A stretch of 18,911 nt of DNA from an uncultured Oscillibacter sp. (GCF_910587525.1 NZ_CAJULS010000033.1:1-18911); one strand, 5' to 3'. Counted from the stretch's first letter, positions 6,622 through 15,525 are shown. The notes: generated by a model from the letters alone, not told the origin. Made by a program: numbers and translations.

Positions 6622-7653
6622 ATGCCGTTTTTCTTGACACTGGCAGCCGCATCCGCTGTGGGTTTTCTGTTTTTGAAGGGAAAGGTTCCCGGCGGCGTGA
6701 TGGTGGGGGCGCTGGTAGGCACCGTCGTTCTGAACATCGGTACCGGCCTGGCCTGCATGCCTGCTGCGGCAAGAACTGCCGCTCAGATCACTGCCGGGGC
6801 CTTTATCGGAGCCTCGATTCGGCGCAGTGACGTGCGGAGGATGCCGAAGCTGGCAAAGCCGGCGGCGATCCTCCTTTGCAGCATGCTGATCTTGAATCTG
6901 GTATTGGGGGTGATCATTCATGCCACAAGTGGGTTGGACTGGATGACATCCTTTTTTTGCGCTGTCCCAGGAGGAATGAGCGATACGCCCATCATTGCCG
7001 CGGAGATGGGTGCCGACGGGGCCGCTGTCGCCTTCATGCAGTTCTTCCGCCTGTTGGGCGGCGTGGGGGCATTTCCCGCCATTATCCTGATGGCCACGCG
7101 CCACGAGGAGCCCGCGGAGCGCTCCATGCCGCTGGAGGAGGACGCCGCACCAAATGCGTCAGCCCCCTCGGTATCCGCGACGGCCGCCGTCGCGGCTGTC
7201 TGTGGAATTGCCGGCAAGCTGTCCGGCATTCCGGTGGGCACACTTATCTTCTCCATGACCGGGACGGCGGCGCTGGGACTGTCCACCGGCCGCGCGGCAA
7301 TCCCTATGTATCTGAAGCGGACCGCACAAGTGCTCTCCGGAGCGTATATTGGCAGCTCCATTGGACTGCAGGAACTGCTGGACCTGCGCTATTTGATCCT
7401 GCCTGTCTGCCTGCTGGTAGCGGCCTATCTATTCAACTGCTTTTTTGTCAGCGCCTTGCTGCACCGTTTTTGCGGCATGACGCGCCGTGAGGCCATGCTT
7501 GTGGCCACGCCCGCCGGTGCCACGGATATGGCGCTGATCTCCGGCGACCTGGGCATCTCCAGCCTGGATCTGAACGTATTGCAGATCATTCGGATGATTA
7601 CCGTTGTGTCCATCTTCCCCCAAATCATCCGTCTGACCGTTATGCTGATTTAG
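6622..7653 (+). CDS. AbrB-family integral membrane protein (putative transporter)
   Basis: 343-residue membrane protein of the family named AbrB (sometimes mislabelled ammonia monooxygenase); it is unrelated to the DNA-binding AbrB of Bacillus. About ten hydrophobic segments form two similar halves: PGGMSDTPIIAAEMGAD (116-132) with the following FFRLLGG helix is echoed near the C-terminus by PAGATDMALISGDLG and its QIIRM helix, showing an internal duplication. A hydrophilic stretch at about 160-180 separates the halves. GGAGGG lies 8 bases before the ATG. It heads the citrate lyase group, 66 bases before citC, so it may move citrate, acetate or another acid linked to that pathway. Transport function is inference; the family is poorly characterised. 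Confidence 0.8.
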   Translation: MPFFLTLAAASAVGFLFLKGKVPGGVMVGALVGTVVLNIGTGLACMPAAARTAAQITAGAFIGASIRRSDVRRMPKLAKPAAILLCSMLILNLVLGVIIHATSGLDWMTSFFCAVPGGMSDTPIIAAEMGADGAAVAFMQFFRLLGGVGAFPAIILMATRHEEPAERSMPLEEDAAPNASAPSVSATAAVAAVCGIAGKLSGIPVGTLIFSMTGTAALGLSTGRAAIPMYLKRTAQVLSGAYIGSSIGLQELLDLRYLILPVCLLVAAYLFNCFFVSALLHRFCGMTRREAMLVATPAGATDMALISGDLGISSLDLNVLQIIRMITVVSIFPQIIRLTVMLI

Positions 7654-7719
7654 CGCCGCGATTTGGCTTGTGATCCGCCTGGTACCTTCGGTTTTAAACC
7701 AGACTCTAAGGCGAGGGGA

Positions 7720-8808
7720 GTGAAGCATATCGAATACGGATATGAACTGTGCGCCGGGCGGCCGCTTGAGGGACGGGCGCTGGCAGAGCTTCAGGCGTTT
7801 CTGGCAGAGAGGGGACTCACCTATGCTCCCGGCATCGACCATTCGGCAGTCATTCGGGACGGGGCGGGGCGCATTGCCGCCGCGGCCTCTCTGGACCGGA
7901 ACATCGTCAAATGTGCCGCCGTACGCCCCGACCTGCAGGGGACCGGTCTGATGGCCAGCCTGATCACCCATCTACGGCAGGAGTCCGTTAGCCGCGGAGG
8001 AGACAGCCTGTTCCTCTATACCAAGCCCCAAAACAAAAGACAGTTTGCGGAGCTGGGCTTTTACGAGGTGGCCGAGACAGAGCAGGTCCTGCTGATGGAG
8101 GACCGCCGCGGGGGCCTCGCGGCGTGGGCCGAAACCGTCCGGGACCCCCGCGCCTCCGGGCACATTGGCTGTCTTGCGGCAAACTGTGACCCCATGACGC
8201 TGGGACACCGGTACCTGATCGAACAATCTGCCGCCCGGTGCGATACGCTGTACCTGCTGGTGGTATCGGAGGACCGCAGTACTGTCCCCGCCGCTCACCG
8301 CAGGCGTATCGTGGAACAGTCTGTCAGGGATCTGTCCAATGTGGCCGTGGCCGAGACCGGACGGTATCTCATCTCCGCCGCCAGCTTTCCGGACTACTTT
8401 TTGAAGGAAAAGCGGACGGCAGCGGCGGTCTGGTGCAGTCTGGATATCGCGGTATTCTGCCGCCTGGCCGAAATGCTGGGCATCTCCCGCCGCTTTGTCG
8501 GAACGGAGCCCCTCTGCCCAGTGACGGCAGCCTACAACCGAGCCATGGCTGCCGCTCTTCCCCGGGCGGGGGTGGATCTGGTGGAGATCCCGCGTATGGA
8601 GCGGGATGGCGTACCCATCAGTGCCACCGCCGTGCGGAGGCTGATTGCCAACGGGCGCTGGCGGGAGATCCGGTCCCTGGTGCCGCAGGCCGCCTATGAC
8701 TATTTTTCAGAGGAGGCCCACCGGCAACTCTTTTTGGAGAGGTATCAAGAGCTTGCAGAAACCAGCAAATCAACACACAGGAGATGGGAGGAAGGTAAAT
8801 GGAGCTGA
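7720..8808 (+). CDS. citC: Citrate lyase ligase ([citrate (pro-3S)-lyase] ligase, CitC)
   Basis: 362 residues, close to the usual 330-360. The enzyme uses ATP and acetate to acetylate the thiol of the prosthetic group on the lyase acyl carrier protein, switching citrate lyase on. An N-terminal GNAT-like domain (about 1-125, VRPDLQGTGL near 69-78) precedes a nucleotidyltransferase domain with DPMTLGHRYL (G152-H153, the HIGH-type motif) and ISATAVRR (about 300), the ISxxxxR-type motif. The start is uncertain: GTG at 7720 fits alignment with known CitC starts, but its GAGGGG ribosome binding site nearly touches it. An in-frame TTG at 7663 has no ribosome binding site. A weak hairpin (7676-7683 with 7698-7713) may shape this region. 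It overlaps citD by 10 bases. Confidence 0.93.
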   Translation: MKHIEYGYELCAGRPLEGRALAELQAFLAERGLTYAPGIDHSAVIRDGAGRIAAAASLDRNIVKCAAVRPDLQGTGLMASLITHLRQESVSRGGDSLFLYTKPQNKRQFAELGFYEVAETEQVLLMEDRRGGLAAWAETVRDPRASGHIGCLAANCDPMTLGHRYLIEQSAARCDTLYLLVVSEDRSTVPAAHRRRIVEQSVRDLSNVAVAETGRYLISAASFPDYFLKEKRTAAAVWCSLDIAVFCRLAEMLGISRRFVGTEPLCPVTAAYNRAMAAALPRAGVDLVEIPRMERDGVPISATAVRRLIANGRWREIRSLVPQAAYDYFSEEAHRQLFLERYQELAETSKSTHRRWEEGKWS

Positions 8809-9095
8809 AGAAAACAGCTGTGGCCGGAACCATGGAGTCCAGCGACATCATGGTCACCGTGGAGCCGCGGGAGCACGGCGGAATCGTATTGGAGCTCACC
8901 AGTTCCGTGATGAAGCAGTATGGCCGCCGGATCGAGCAGGTCATCCGGGAGACGGCGGCAGAACTGGGCGTGGAGCACGCCCTGATCCGCGCGGTGGACA
9001 AGGGCGCTCTGGACTGCACGGTTCGGGCCCGCGCCGCCGCCGCCCTCTTCCGGGCGGCGGGGCAGGAGAACCATATTTGGGAGGTGGGCAAGTGA
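8799..9095 (+). CDS. citD: Citrate lyase gamma subunit (acyl carrier protein)
   Basis: 98 residues, the normal size. It carries the 2'-(5''-phosphoribosyl)-3'-dephospho-CoA group whose acetyl thioester is exchanged for citrate during catalysis. AGTMESSDIMV near the N-terminus holds Ser14, the residue modified in characterised CitD proteins. The ATG at 8799 has GGGAGGAAGG upstream, inside the end of citC. Its stop (TGA, 9093-9095) overlaps the citE GTG start, so the subunits are probably made in matched amounts. Assignment is firm from motif, length and neighbours. Confidence 0.95.
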   Translation: MELKKTAVAGTMESSDIMVTVEPREHGGIVLELTSSVMKQYGRRIEQVIRETAAELGVEHALIRAVDKGALDCTVRARAAAALFRAAGQENHIWEVGK

Positions 9096-9994
9096 ACGAC
9101 AAGCGCTATGTAAAGGACCGGCTGCGCCGCAGCATGATGTTCGTCCCCGGCAACAACCCTGGAATGATTGCCGACTCCCGGATCTACGGAGCGGACAGCA
9201 TCATGTTCGACCTGGAGGACAGCGTGTCCCTGGCGGAGAAGGACGCGGCCCGCCTTCTGGTGTATCAGGCACTCAAGACACTGGACTTTGGAAAGAAGGA
9301 GATCGTGGTCCGGGTCAACGACCTGGGCAGCGGTCTGGGGGTGCGGGATCTGGAGGCCATCATCCCGGCGGGCGTCCATGTGGTGCGCCTGCCCAAGACG
9401 GACGGGCCCCAGGATGTAGCGGACTGTGAGCGGGAGATCGCCCGCATTGAACAGGCCCACGGCATCCCCGTGGGGGCCACGGGGATGATGGCCGCCATTG
9501 AGAGCGCAAACGGCGTTTTCAACGCCCGGGAGATCGCCCACGCCTCGGACCGCCTCATTGGCATCGCCCTGGGGGCGGAGGACTATGTCACCGACCTGAA
9601 GACCGTCCGCTCGGATGGCACAGAGCTGTTTTTCGCCCGCAGCATGATCCTCCACGCCGCCCGCGCCGCCGGGATCGCCGCGCTGGATACCGTCTATTCC
9701 GATGTCAACAACGAAGAGGGCTTTCTGGCGGAGGTAGAGCTGATCCACAAGCTCGGATTCGACGGGAAATCCGTCATCAACCCCCGGCAGATCGAGCCCC
9801 TTCACCGGGCTTTCATTCCCAGTGAGCGGGATCTGCGCAAGGCCTACGATGTGATCGCCGCCATCGAGGAGGCCAATGCCCGGGGCAGCGGCGTCATCAG
9901 CCTGAACGGGAAGATGATCGACAGGCCCATTGTCCTCCGCGCCCAGCGCCTCATCGCACTGGCGGAGGCGGACCGCATTGCCAGGGAGGAGTAA
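9092..9994 (+). CDS. citE: Citrate lyase beta subunit (citryl-ACP lyase)
   Basis: 300 residues, typical of CitE (about 290-300). It cleaves the citryl thioester on the carrier protein to oxaloacetate and acetyl-ACP using Mg2+ in a TIM barrel of the HpcH/HpaI-like fold. Visible signatures are RRSMMFVPGNNPGMI at the N-terminus, the FDLEDSV strand (about 39-45), and IGIALGAEDYVTDLK with the RSDGTEL loop at about 158-180. The GTG at 9092 overlaps the citD stop and has GGGAGGTGG upstream. The same frame stays open upstream through citD and citC, but that part is a shadow. The sequence cannot by itself exclude a citramalate-lyase-type specificity. Confidence 0.95.
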   Translation: MNDKRYVKDRLRRSMMFVPGNNPGMIADSRIYGADSIMFDLEDSVSLAEKDAARLLVYQALKTLDFGKKEIVVRVNDLGSGLGVRDLEAIIPAGVHVVRLPKTDGPQDVADCEREIARIEQAHGIPVGATGMMAAIESANGVFNAREIAHASDRLIGIALGAEDYVTDLKTVRSDGTELFFARSMILHAARAAGIAALDTVYSDVNNEEGFLAEVELIHKLGFDGKSVINPRQIEPLHRAFIPSERDLRKAYDVIAAIEEANARGSGVISLNGKMIDRPIVLRAQRLIALAEADRIAREE

Positions 9995-9998
9995 CGAG

Positions 9999-11528
9999 AT
10001 GAATGAACTGCTGAACACGATTCCCCATATCGACCGGATCACCCACCGGGGCGCCTTCTCCGGCGCCGCTCCCAAGCGGACGGAGACCTTTCGCGCCCGG
10101 TCCGGCAAGGACAACAAGGTCCTGCCCTCTCTGGAAGAGGCGGTCCGCGCCGCAGGGCTGCGGGACGGTATGACCATCTCCTTCCACCATCACTTCCGGG
10201 GCGGCGACCATGTGGTCAACCAGGTGCTGGACACTCTGGCGGACATGGGCTTCCGGGATCTGACCCTGGCGGCCAGCTCCCTGGCGGACGTCCACACCCC
10301 CCTGATCCGGCACATCCAAAACGGAGTCGTCACCCACATCGAGACCTCAGGGCTCCGGGGGCAGCTGGCGGAGGAGATATCCCGCGGGCTGCTGGAGTGT
10401 CCCGTGGTATTCCGCAGCCACGGCGGACGGGCCGCCGCTATCTGCAGCGGCGAAGTGCACATCAATGTGGCCTTTCTGGGCGCGCCCTCCTGCGACCCCT
10501 ATGGAAATGCAAACGGCTACAGCCGAGATGATGACACATCCATTGCCTGCGGCTCCATGGGATACGCCCGGACCGACGCCAAGTACGCCGACAAGGTCAT
10601 CATCCTCACCAACAATCTGGTCCGCTATCCCAACGCCCCCTGGGCCATTCCCGAGTATGATGTGGACTATATCGTAGTGACGGACGATATCGGGGACCCC
10701 GCCGGGATCATGTCCGGAGCCACCCGGTATACGAAAAATCCCAAGGAGCTGCTCATTGCCCAGACTGCGGCCAATGTGATCGATGCCGCGGGGTACCTCT
10801 ACGACGGCTTTTCCATGCAGATGGGCTCTGGCGGCGCCTCCCTGGCGGTGGCCCGCTTCCTGCGGCAGATGATGCAGAAAAAGAACATCCGCTGCCGCTT
10901 TGCCCTGGGCGGCATTACGGGGCAGATCACCGCCATGCACGAAGAGGGCATGATCGACCGCATTCTGGACGTGCAGAGCTTTGATCTGGACGCGGCGCTT
11001 TCCCTGAAGAAGAACCGCTTTCACCACCAGATTGACGCAACATACTACGCCAGCTTCCTCTTCGCCGCGGCGGTGGACCAGCTGGACTTTGTGATCCTCT
11101 CGGCCCTGGAGATCGACACGGACTTCAATGTCAACGTCCTCACTGGCTCCGACGGTGTGATCCGGGGGGCCATCGGCGGCCACCCGGACACGGCGGCGGG
11201 CGCCAGCTTGTCGGTGGTGGTGGCGCCCCTGACCCGGGGGCGCATCCCCACCGTCATCGACCGGGTCAACACCATCGTCACCCCCGGCGCCGTGGTGGAC
11301 GTGGTGGTCACGGACCAGGGCATCGCGGTGAATCCCCGGCGGCCGGAGGTGGCGGAGCGGCTGGAGCAGGCAGGGATGCGGGTAAATACCATCCAGCAGC
11401 TCAAAGACCGGGCGGAGGCCCTGGCGGGCCGCCCGGATCCCATCCGGTACAAGGACCGGGTGGTGGGGGTCGTGATGTACCGGGACAACACCGTCATCGA
11501 CGTCATCCGGCAGATCGACGAGAGCTGA
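9999..11528 (+). CDS. citF: Citrate lyase alpha subunit (citrate:acetyl-ACP transferase)
   Basis: 509 residues, the standard length. It swaps the acetyl group on the carrier protein for citrate, a CoA-transferase-type reaction. Recognisable segments are MTISFHHHFRGGDHVVNQV (58-76), SCDPYGNANG, NNLVRYPNAPWAIPEYD, MQMGSGGASLAVARF, the FALGGITGQI stretch, and the late GGHPDTAAGA with IVTPGAVVDVVV. The ATG at 9999 is 4 bases after the citE stop, with GGGAGGAG about 8 bases upstream. No part looks truncated or shifted. As in other clusters of this kind it follows citD and citE, and the modifying protein CitXG comes next. Confidence 0.96.
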   Translation: MNELLNTIPHIDRITHRGAFSGAAPKRTETFRARSGKDNKVLPSLEEAVRAAGLRDGMTISFHHHFRGGDHVVNQVLDTLADMGFRDLTLAASSLADVHTPLIRHIQNGVVTHIETSGLRGQLAEEISRGLLECPVVFRSHGGRAAAICSGEVHINVAFLGAPSCDPYGNANGYSRDDDTSIACGSMGYARTDAKYADKVIILTNNLVRYPNAPWAIPEYDVDYIVVTDDIGDPAGIMSGATRYTKNPKELLIAQTAANVIDAAGYLYDGFSMQMGSGGASLAVARFLRQMMQKKNIRCRFALGGITGQITAMHEEGMIDRILDVQSFDLDAALSLKKNRFHHQIDATYYASFLFAAAVDQLDFVILSALEIDTDFNVNVLTGSDGVIRGAIGGHPDTAAGASLSVVVAPLTRGRIPTVIDRVNTIVTPGAVVDVVVTDQGIAVNPRRPEVAERLEQAGMRVNTIQQLKDRAEALAGRPDPIRYKDRVVGVVMYRDNTVIDVIRQIDES

Positions 11529-11544
11529 CGGCGCCCCGCCGCAT

Positions 11545-12804
11545 ATGGGTATGCAGAGGATAGACCATGCCGTGAACCTGCGGGAGATGCTGGAGGCCCG
11601 GGAGACCCGGGTATCCAAGCAGCAGCGGCTGCTCCGCGGGTATGGGCTGCCCCTTCTCAGCTTTACCATGAATCTGGCGGGGCCGGTGAAGCGGGGCAGG
11701 CTTGGCGACCTGCTCTTCTGGACAGTGCTGGACTCCCTGCGGGAGTCTCTGGGGGAGATGTTGGTACACCAGGAGGTCTTGGACGCCTCCACGGGGCTGG
11801 AGGCACTGCTGGTGTGCGATCTGCCGGCCAAAGCGCTGAAAGTGCTGGCCGTGGGCCTGGAGGAGTCACGGCCGGCAGGGCGGCTGTGCGACCTGGATGT
11901 GCTCACGCCGGAGGGCGGCGCCCTCTCCAGGGAAACTCCCCGCGGATGTCTGATGTGCGGAGGTCCCGCCAAGGTGTGCGCCCGCAGCCGTGCCCACGGT
12001 TTGGAGGCCGTCCGGGCCGCCACGGACGCCCTGCTGCGGGACTTCGCCGCAGAGCATTTGGCCGCGTCTGCAGTTGACGCCCTGATCTGGGAGGTGGACC
12101 TGACACCCAAGCCCGGCCTGGTGGACCGGGAGGGCCCGGGGGCCCACCGGGATATGGATCTGGAGCTGTTTCACCGCTCTGCCCGGTGTCTCCGCCCCTA
12201 TTTTCAGCAGGCGGTCACGCTGGGACTGGCCCGGCGTGACTGCATGGCGGATCTCCAGCAGGCCGGACGCCGGGCGGAGGAGGCGATGCTGGCATCTACC
12301 GGCGGCGTCAATACCCACAAAGGCGCCATCTACGCCTTTGGACTGATCCTGGCGGCCCTGGGCGGTGTACTGGCGGAGGGGGGCAGTGTGTACCGGCGTG
12401 CCGCCGCTCTTGCGGCGGCAGGGCTTCCCCCGGACACACCCGACGCCGCCGCAAGGATCCGTTATGACGCCGGCGGCGCCCGAGGAGAGGCCCTGGCGGG
12501 GTTTCCCAACGCCCGCCGGGCCCGGGAGGTACTGGAACACAGCGGCCCCTTTGCCGCACTGCTGACACTGCTGTCTCAGGTGGAGGACGCCAATCTCCTC
12601 CGGCGGGGTGGAATAGAGGGGCTGGAGTTCGTACGCAGCCGGGCGGCCTCCATTCTGGCCGGGGCGCCGGAGATGTACATTCACCGCCTGTGGGAGCTGG
12701 ACGGCCTTTGCACCGCACGGAACTTATCCCCCGGCGGCAGCGCCGATCTGCTGGCGCTGGCAAAGCTGCTGGATTCCACCCGGAGGATCTGGGAGGCAGC
12801 GTAA
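11545..12804 (+). CDS. citXG: CitXG fusion: holo-ACP transferase plus triphosphoribosyl-dephospho-CoA synthase
   Basis: 419 residues joining two usually separate proteins. Residues 1-170 are CitX-like, which attaches the prosthetic group to CitD: GRLCDLDV (112-119) and the RGCLMC...CARSRAH cysteine region (133-151). Residues about 176-419 are CitG-like, which builds the prosthetic-group precursor from ATP and dephospho-CoA: EVDLTPKPGLVDR (183-195), STGGVNTHKG (251-260), QVEDANLLRRGG and NLSPGGSADLLA. Similar CitXG fusions are known in other bacteria. The ATG at 11545 lacks a clear ribosome binding site; an in-frame ATG at 11551 is possible, and reinitiation after citF (16 bases away) could explain both. 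A strong terminator follows. Confidence 0.94.
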   Translation: MGMQRIDHAVNLREMLEARETRVSKQQRLLRGYGLPLLSFTMNLAGPVKRGRLGDLLFWTVLDSLRESLGEMLVHQEVLDASTGLEALLVCDLPAKALKVLAVGLEESRPAGRLCDLDVLTPEGGALSRETPRGCLMCGGPAKVCARSRAHGLEAVRAATDALLRDFAAEHLAASAVDALIWEVDLTPKPGLVDREGPGAHRDMDLELFHRSARCLRPYFQQAVTLGLARRDCMADLQQAGRRAEEAMLASTGGVNTHKGAIYAFGLILAALGGVLAEGGSVYRRAAALAAAGLPPDTPDAAARIRYDAGGARGEALAGFPNARRAREVLEHSGPFAALLTLLSQVEDANLLRRGGIEGLEFVRSRAASILAGAPEMYIHRLWELDGLCTARNLSPGGSADLLALAKLLDSTRRIWEAA

Positions 12805-12865
12805 AACTGAAAAATGACCTGTTACAAAATGCGATCCTGGGCCCGGAACCAGAAAATGTCCTATC

Positions 12866-12914
12866 AAAAAAGCTGGAGGAAACTGTTTGGTATACAGTTT
12901 CCTCCAGCTTTTTT
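12866..12914. terminator. Bidirectional intrinsic terminator between citXG and the MATE gene
   Basis: Perfect 21-bp arms (12866-12886 and 12894-12914) around a 7-base loop, with A6 at the left edge and T6 at the right edge. The GC-rich stem followed by a T-run works in both directions, ending the plus-strand cit transcript and the minus-strand MATE transcript (stop at 12991). The convergent layout fits exactly. Confidence 0.92.
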
Positions 12915-12990
12915 CGTGAGTTGATTTTCTGGATCTCTGTTTTGCGACAGGCCCTTTTCGGTCAAGGGGCGTATAGCTTGCGCGGGGAGG

Positions 12991-14418
12991 CTAGGTCCTC
13001 CCCTCTATCATGAGCGCATGGTCCAGCCACCTCTCCCGGAACAGCCGGATCAGGAAGAGGCTTCCCCGGACACACAGCTCGCCGCACATGGCAATCCACA
13101 CGCCGTGAAGCCCCAGCCGGGGCGCCAGGAAGGCGGCGGCGGGAATACGGACCCCCCACATGCTGATAAGGTTCATCATACTGGGGAGCTCTGTGTCCCC
13201 AGCGCCCCGAAGGGCTCCGGCAGTGACGATAGCGGCGGCGAAGAGCGGCTCGGCAAAGGCCTCGATGCGCAGAACTTGACTCCCCAGCTGCCGCACCGCC
13301 GGGTCCGGCGTCAGCACGGTAAAGATGGCGGGAGCCAGGAGGAACAGCAGCAGCCCCGCGGTACTCATGACGGCTACACCCAACCCCACGGAGACACGGG
13401 CAAAGCGCCGGGCCATATCCCGCCGCCCCGCCCCCAGGCTCTGGCCCACCAGAGTGGTGGCCGCTGTCCCGATTCCGTTGCCCGGCAGATAGCACAGGCT
13501 CTCCGCTGTGACACCAAGGGTGTTGGCCGCGATGGCCACCGTGCCCAGAGGGGCCACGATGCGGGTGGAGGCAATCTGGGCACTACTTAGAATGGCCCGC
13601 TCCAGGGCCAGGGGAAGTGATATCCGCAGGGCCGTGCGCCAGCAGAGTGGATCGAACCGCCAGCGGCAGTTTCGGTCCAGGCGCAGAAAATCCGACCTTC
13701 GGCAGGCCGCCCACATCATGGCGCACGCCACGAACACATCCGCCAGGGCCGTGCCCAGAGCCGCGCCGGTGACGCCCAGCCCCGCGCCGGGAAGGGTAAA
13801 AGTCCACGCCGCCGCGGAGACCTGACGGGCAGGGAAGATCAACAGAGAGTTGAAGACCACATCCAATGCGCACATGGCAATGCTGAGGATGCTGGGCGTC
13901 TTGATATCCCCGCTGCACTGGAGCATTCCGCCCGCCAGCTGCCGGAACTGAAGGGATGGCATGGCGCAGGCGTAGATGAGGAGATACCGGGAGGCATCTT
14001 CCAGAATCTCCGGCTCACCTCCCAGCCACCGGGGCAGCCAGGAGCTGATTCCCACGCCGGTCAGGGCCAGAATCAGCCCCAGTCCCGCCCCCATGAGGAT
14101 GGACTGGCAGAATACCGCCTGGCCCTTCCGGCGGTCCCCGGCGCCGGAGAGCTGGGCCACCTGGACGGAAAAGCCCATCACCGCCGCGATACAGAGCCCA
14201 TTCATCAGCCAAATGGTGCTGGACACCAGGCCGATGGAGGCGGAGGCGCCGGCGCCCAGGCTGCCCACCATGGCGGCGTCGATATACTGCATAACAGTAG
14301 TGCTCAGCTGCGCCAAAATGGCCGGGATACTCAGCCGAACCACCATCCGCAGCTGCTGCCTGCGGGAGAGTTCCACACACTCCCGCAGATATTGTGCCTG
14401 TTCCCTGGCCTCTGCCAT
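12991..14418 (-). CDS. MATE-family multidrug/toxin efflux protein
   Basis: 475 residues with about twelve hydrophobic helices, typical of MATE cation-coupled exporters (440-480). The first half opens with IPAILAQLSTTVMQYIDAAM and VGSLGAGASASIGLVSS, the family's N-terminal signature; the second half repeats the pattern with TLGVTAESLCYLPGNGIG and TLVGQSLGAG. Start chosen at ATG 14418 because AAAGGAG lies 5 bases upstream; the frame is open further upstream but without a good site. It lies 111 bases downstream of the second LysR gene on the same strand, so the two may share a transcript, although a separate promoter is possible. No metabolic link to the neighbouring operons is visible; substrate unknown. 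Confidence 0.92.
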   Translation of the reverse strand: MAEAREQAQYLRECVELSRRQQLRMVVRLSIPAILAQLSTTVMQYIDAAMVGSLGAGASASIGLVSSTIWLMNGLCIAAVMGFSVQVAQLSGAGDRRKGQAVFCQSILMGAGLGLILALTGVGISSWLPRWLGGEPEILEDASRYLLIYACAMPSLQFRQLAGGMLQCSGDIKTPSILSIAMCALDVVFNSLLIFPARQVSAAAWTFTLPGAGLGVTGAALGTALADVFVACAMMWAACRRSDFLRLDRNCRWRFDPLCWRTALRISLPLALERAILSSAQIASTRIVAPLGTVAIAANTLGVTAESLCYLPGNGIGTAATTLVGQSLGAGRRDMARRFARVSVGLGVAVMSTAGLLLFLLAPAIFTVLTPDPAVRQLGSQVLRIEAFAEPLFAAAIVTAGALRGAGDTELPSMMNLISMWGVRIPAAAFLAPRLGLHGVWIAMCGELCVRGSLFLIRLFRERWLDHALMIEGRT

Positions 14419-14529
14419 GGCCGCTCCTTTCCCGCGCGATGCGTATCCGTAATAAAATGAGCTCCAAGGTGCAAAACAGTAAAAAACGCCGGAGCAAGCA
14501 GGACACCGGAGCATGCAAAGATCCTGATC

Positions 14530-15525
14530 TCAGTGTTCCGTCCGGTGACCGGAGAAATCGATGTCGTGGCACACCTGGACCTTCCTGATGTTATTCCGGG
14601 CGTATTCCCCAATCGCCCGAACCGCGATTTCCAAAAAAAGCCTGGCGGTCTCGTTCATCTCCATGCCCTCCCGGGACAGGATCCCGGCAGTGCGGAAAAC
14701 CATCTCATCCGCGATGGAGCAGAAGATGGGCTCAGTGGAAAACTCCTCTTCATAGGCTACGGTGATGGGGGCAAATGCAAACCCGCCGCTCTGGGGCGCC
14801 ATCTGATAGGCAACGGAGGTGTTGATGACCTCCATGCTGGTGACAGGCTGGATGTCATACCGGTCAAAGACCTGGCGGGCCAGATAATAAGTGCCCTGGG
14901 ACGGCGTGGCGGAGTAAAAGGGGATCTCCTCCAGCAGCTGCGGGGGGAGATACTGCACGCTGCCGGGCCTGTTGGGCGGCAGCCGGAGGGAGCGCAGCGC
15001 CCTGGCCTGGCGGCTGATGACCAGCATCATCTCTTCCCGGAAGACGGGGGTGAGCTTCAGCCCCTTGGTGAGAATGGGGTCCGTCCCCATCACATAGAAG
15101 TCGATGGCCCCCTTGCTGAGCAGCTGCTCCAGGGTATGGGAGTTGCCTTCGATCAGCTGGATATCCACACCTGGGCACACCAGGTTGAACGCGGGCAGGA
15201 TCCGGGGAATCCATGTAACGCTGCGGGTCGCGGGTATCCCCAGTATCAGCCGGTCCCGCCGGCGGGCCGCGATTTCCTCCATCTCCTGGTCCAGTTTGGC
15301 CTTCAGCTCCAGAATCTCCTGCATGGCGGTGATGTAACGCTCTCCCGCGTAGGTCAGCTTGATGGGAGAGCAGGAGCGGTCAAACAGCTTCAGCCCCAGC
15401 TCGTCCTCAATACTCTTCACACACCGGGTCAGGGCCGGCTGAGAGACAAAGCATCTCTTCGCCGCCTTGGAAAAGCTCTGGAGTTCTGCTATAGCCATCA
15501 GGTAATTCAACTTGTTAAAGTCCAT
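14530..15525 (-). CDS. LysR-family transcriptional regulator, divergent from the amidohydrolase-AbgT operon
   Basis: 331 residues. The DNA-binding part reads SFSKAAKRCFVSQPALTRCV (about 18-37) and EDELGLKLFDR, followed by a coiled linker helix rich in E/K/A and a two-lobed effector domain from about 92 (ILGIPATRSVTWIPRILPAF). ATG at 15525 is chosen because it aligns residue for residue with the other LysR protein in this window; a TTG one codon upstream (15528) is closer to the GGAGG site and remains possible. It faces the amidohydrolase gene across 221 bases containing three copies of an 11-bp near-palindrome, one on its own -10 region, which suggests activation of the operon and autorepression. 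Confidence 0.93.
   Translation of the reverse strand: MDFNKLNYLMAIAELQSFSKAAKRCFVSQPALTRCVKSIEDELGLKLFDRSCSPIKLTYAGERYITAMQEILELKAKLDQEMEEIAARRRDRLILGIPATRSVTWIPRILPAFNLVCPGVDIQLIEGNSHTLEQLLSKGAIDFYVMGTDPILTKGLKLTPVFREEMMLVISRQARALRSLRLPPNRPGSVQYLPPQLLEEIPFYSATPSQGTYYLARQVFDRYDIQPVTSMEVINTSVAYQMAPQSGGFAFAPITVAYEEEFSTEPIFCSIADEMVFRTAGILSREGMEMNETARLFLEIAVRAIGEYARNNIRKVQVCHDIDFSGHRTEH

Noticed and set aside
7663..7719. TTG at 7663 as the start of citC
   Set aside because: No ribosome binding site and the extra 19 residues do not resemble CitC N-termini; GTG 7720 is preferred although its own site is tight.
8645..9091. Upstream extension of the citE frame through citC and citD
   Set aside because: Arginine/glycine-rich and overlapping two well-supported genes; the GTG at 9092 has a good ribosome binding site and matches CitE length.
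14419..14529. Terminator between the second lysR gene and the MATE gene
   Set aside because: On the minus strand a T-run follows a CCGG-containing stretch, but the possible stem is only about 4 bp, so I do not call it.
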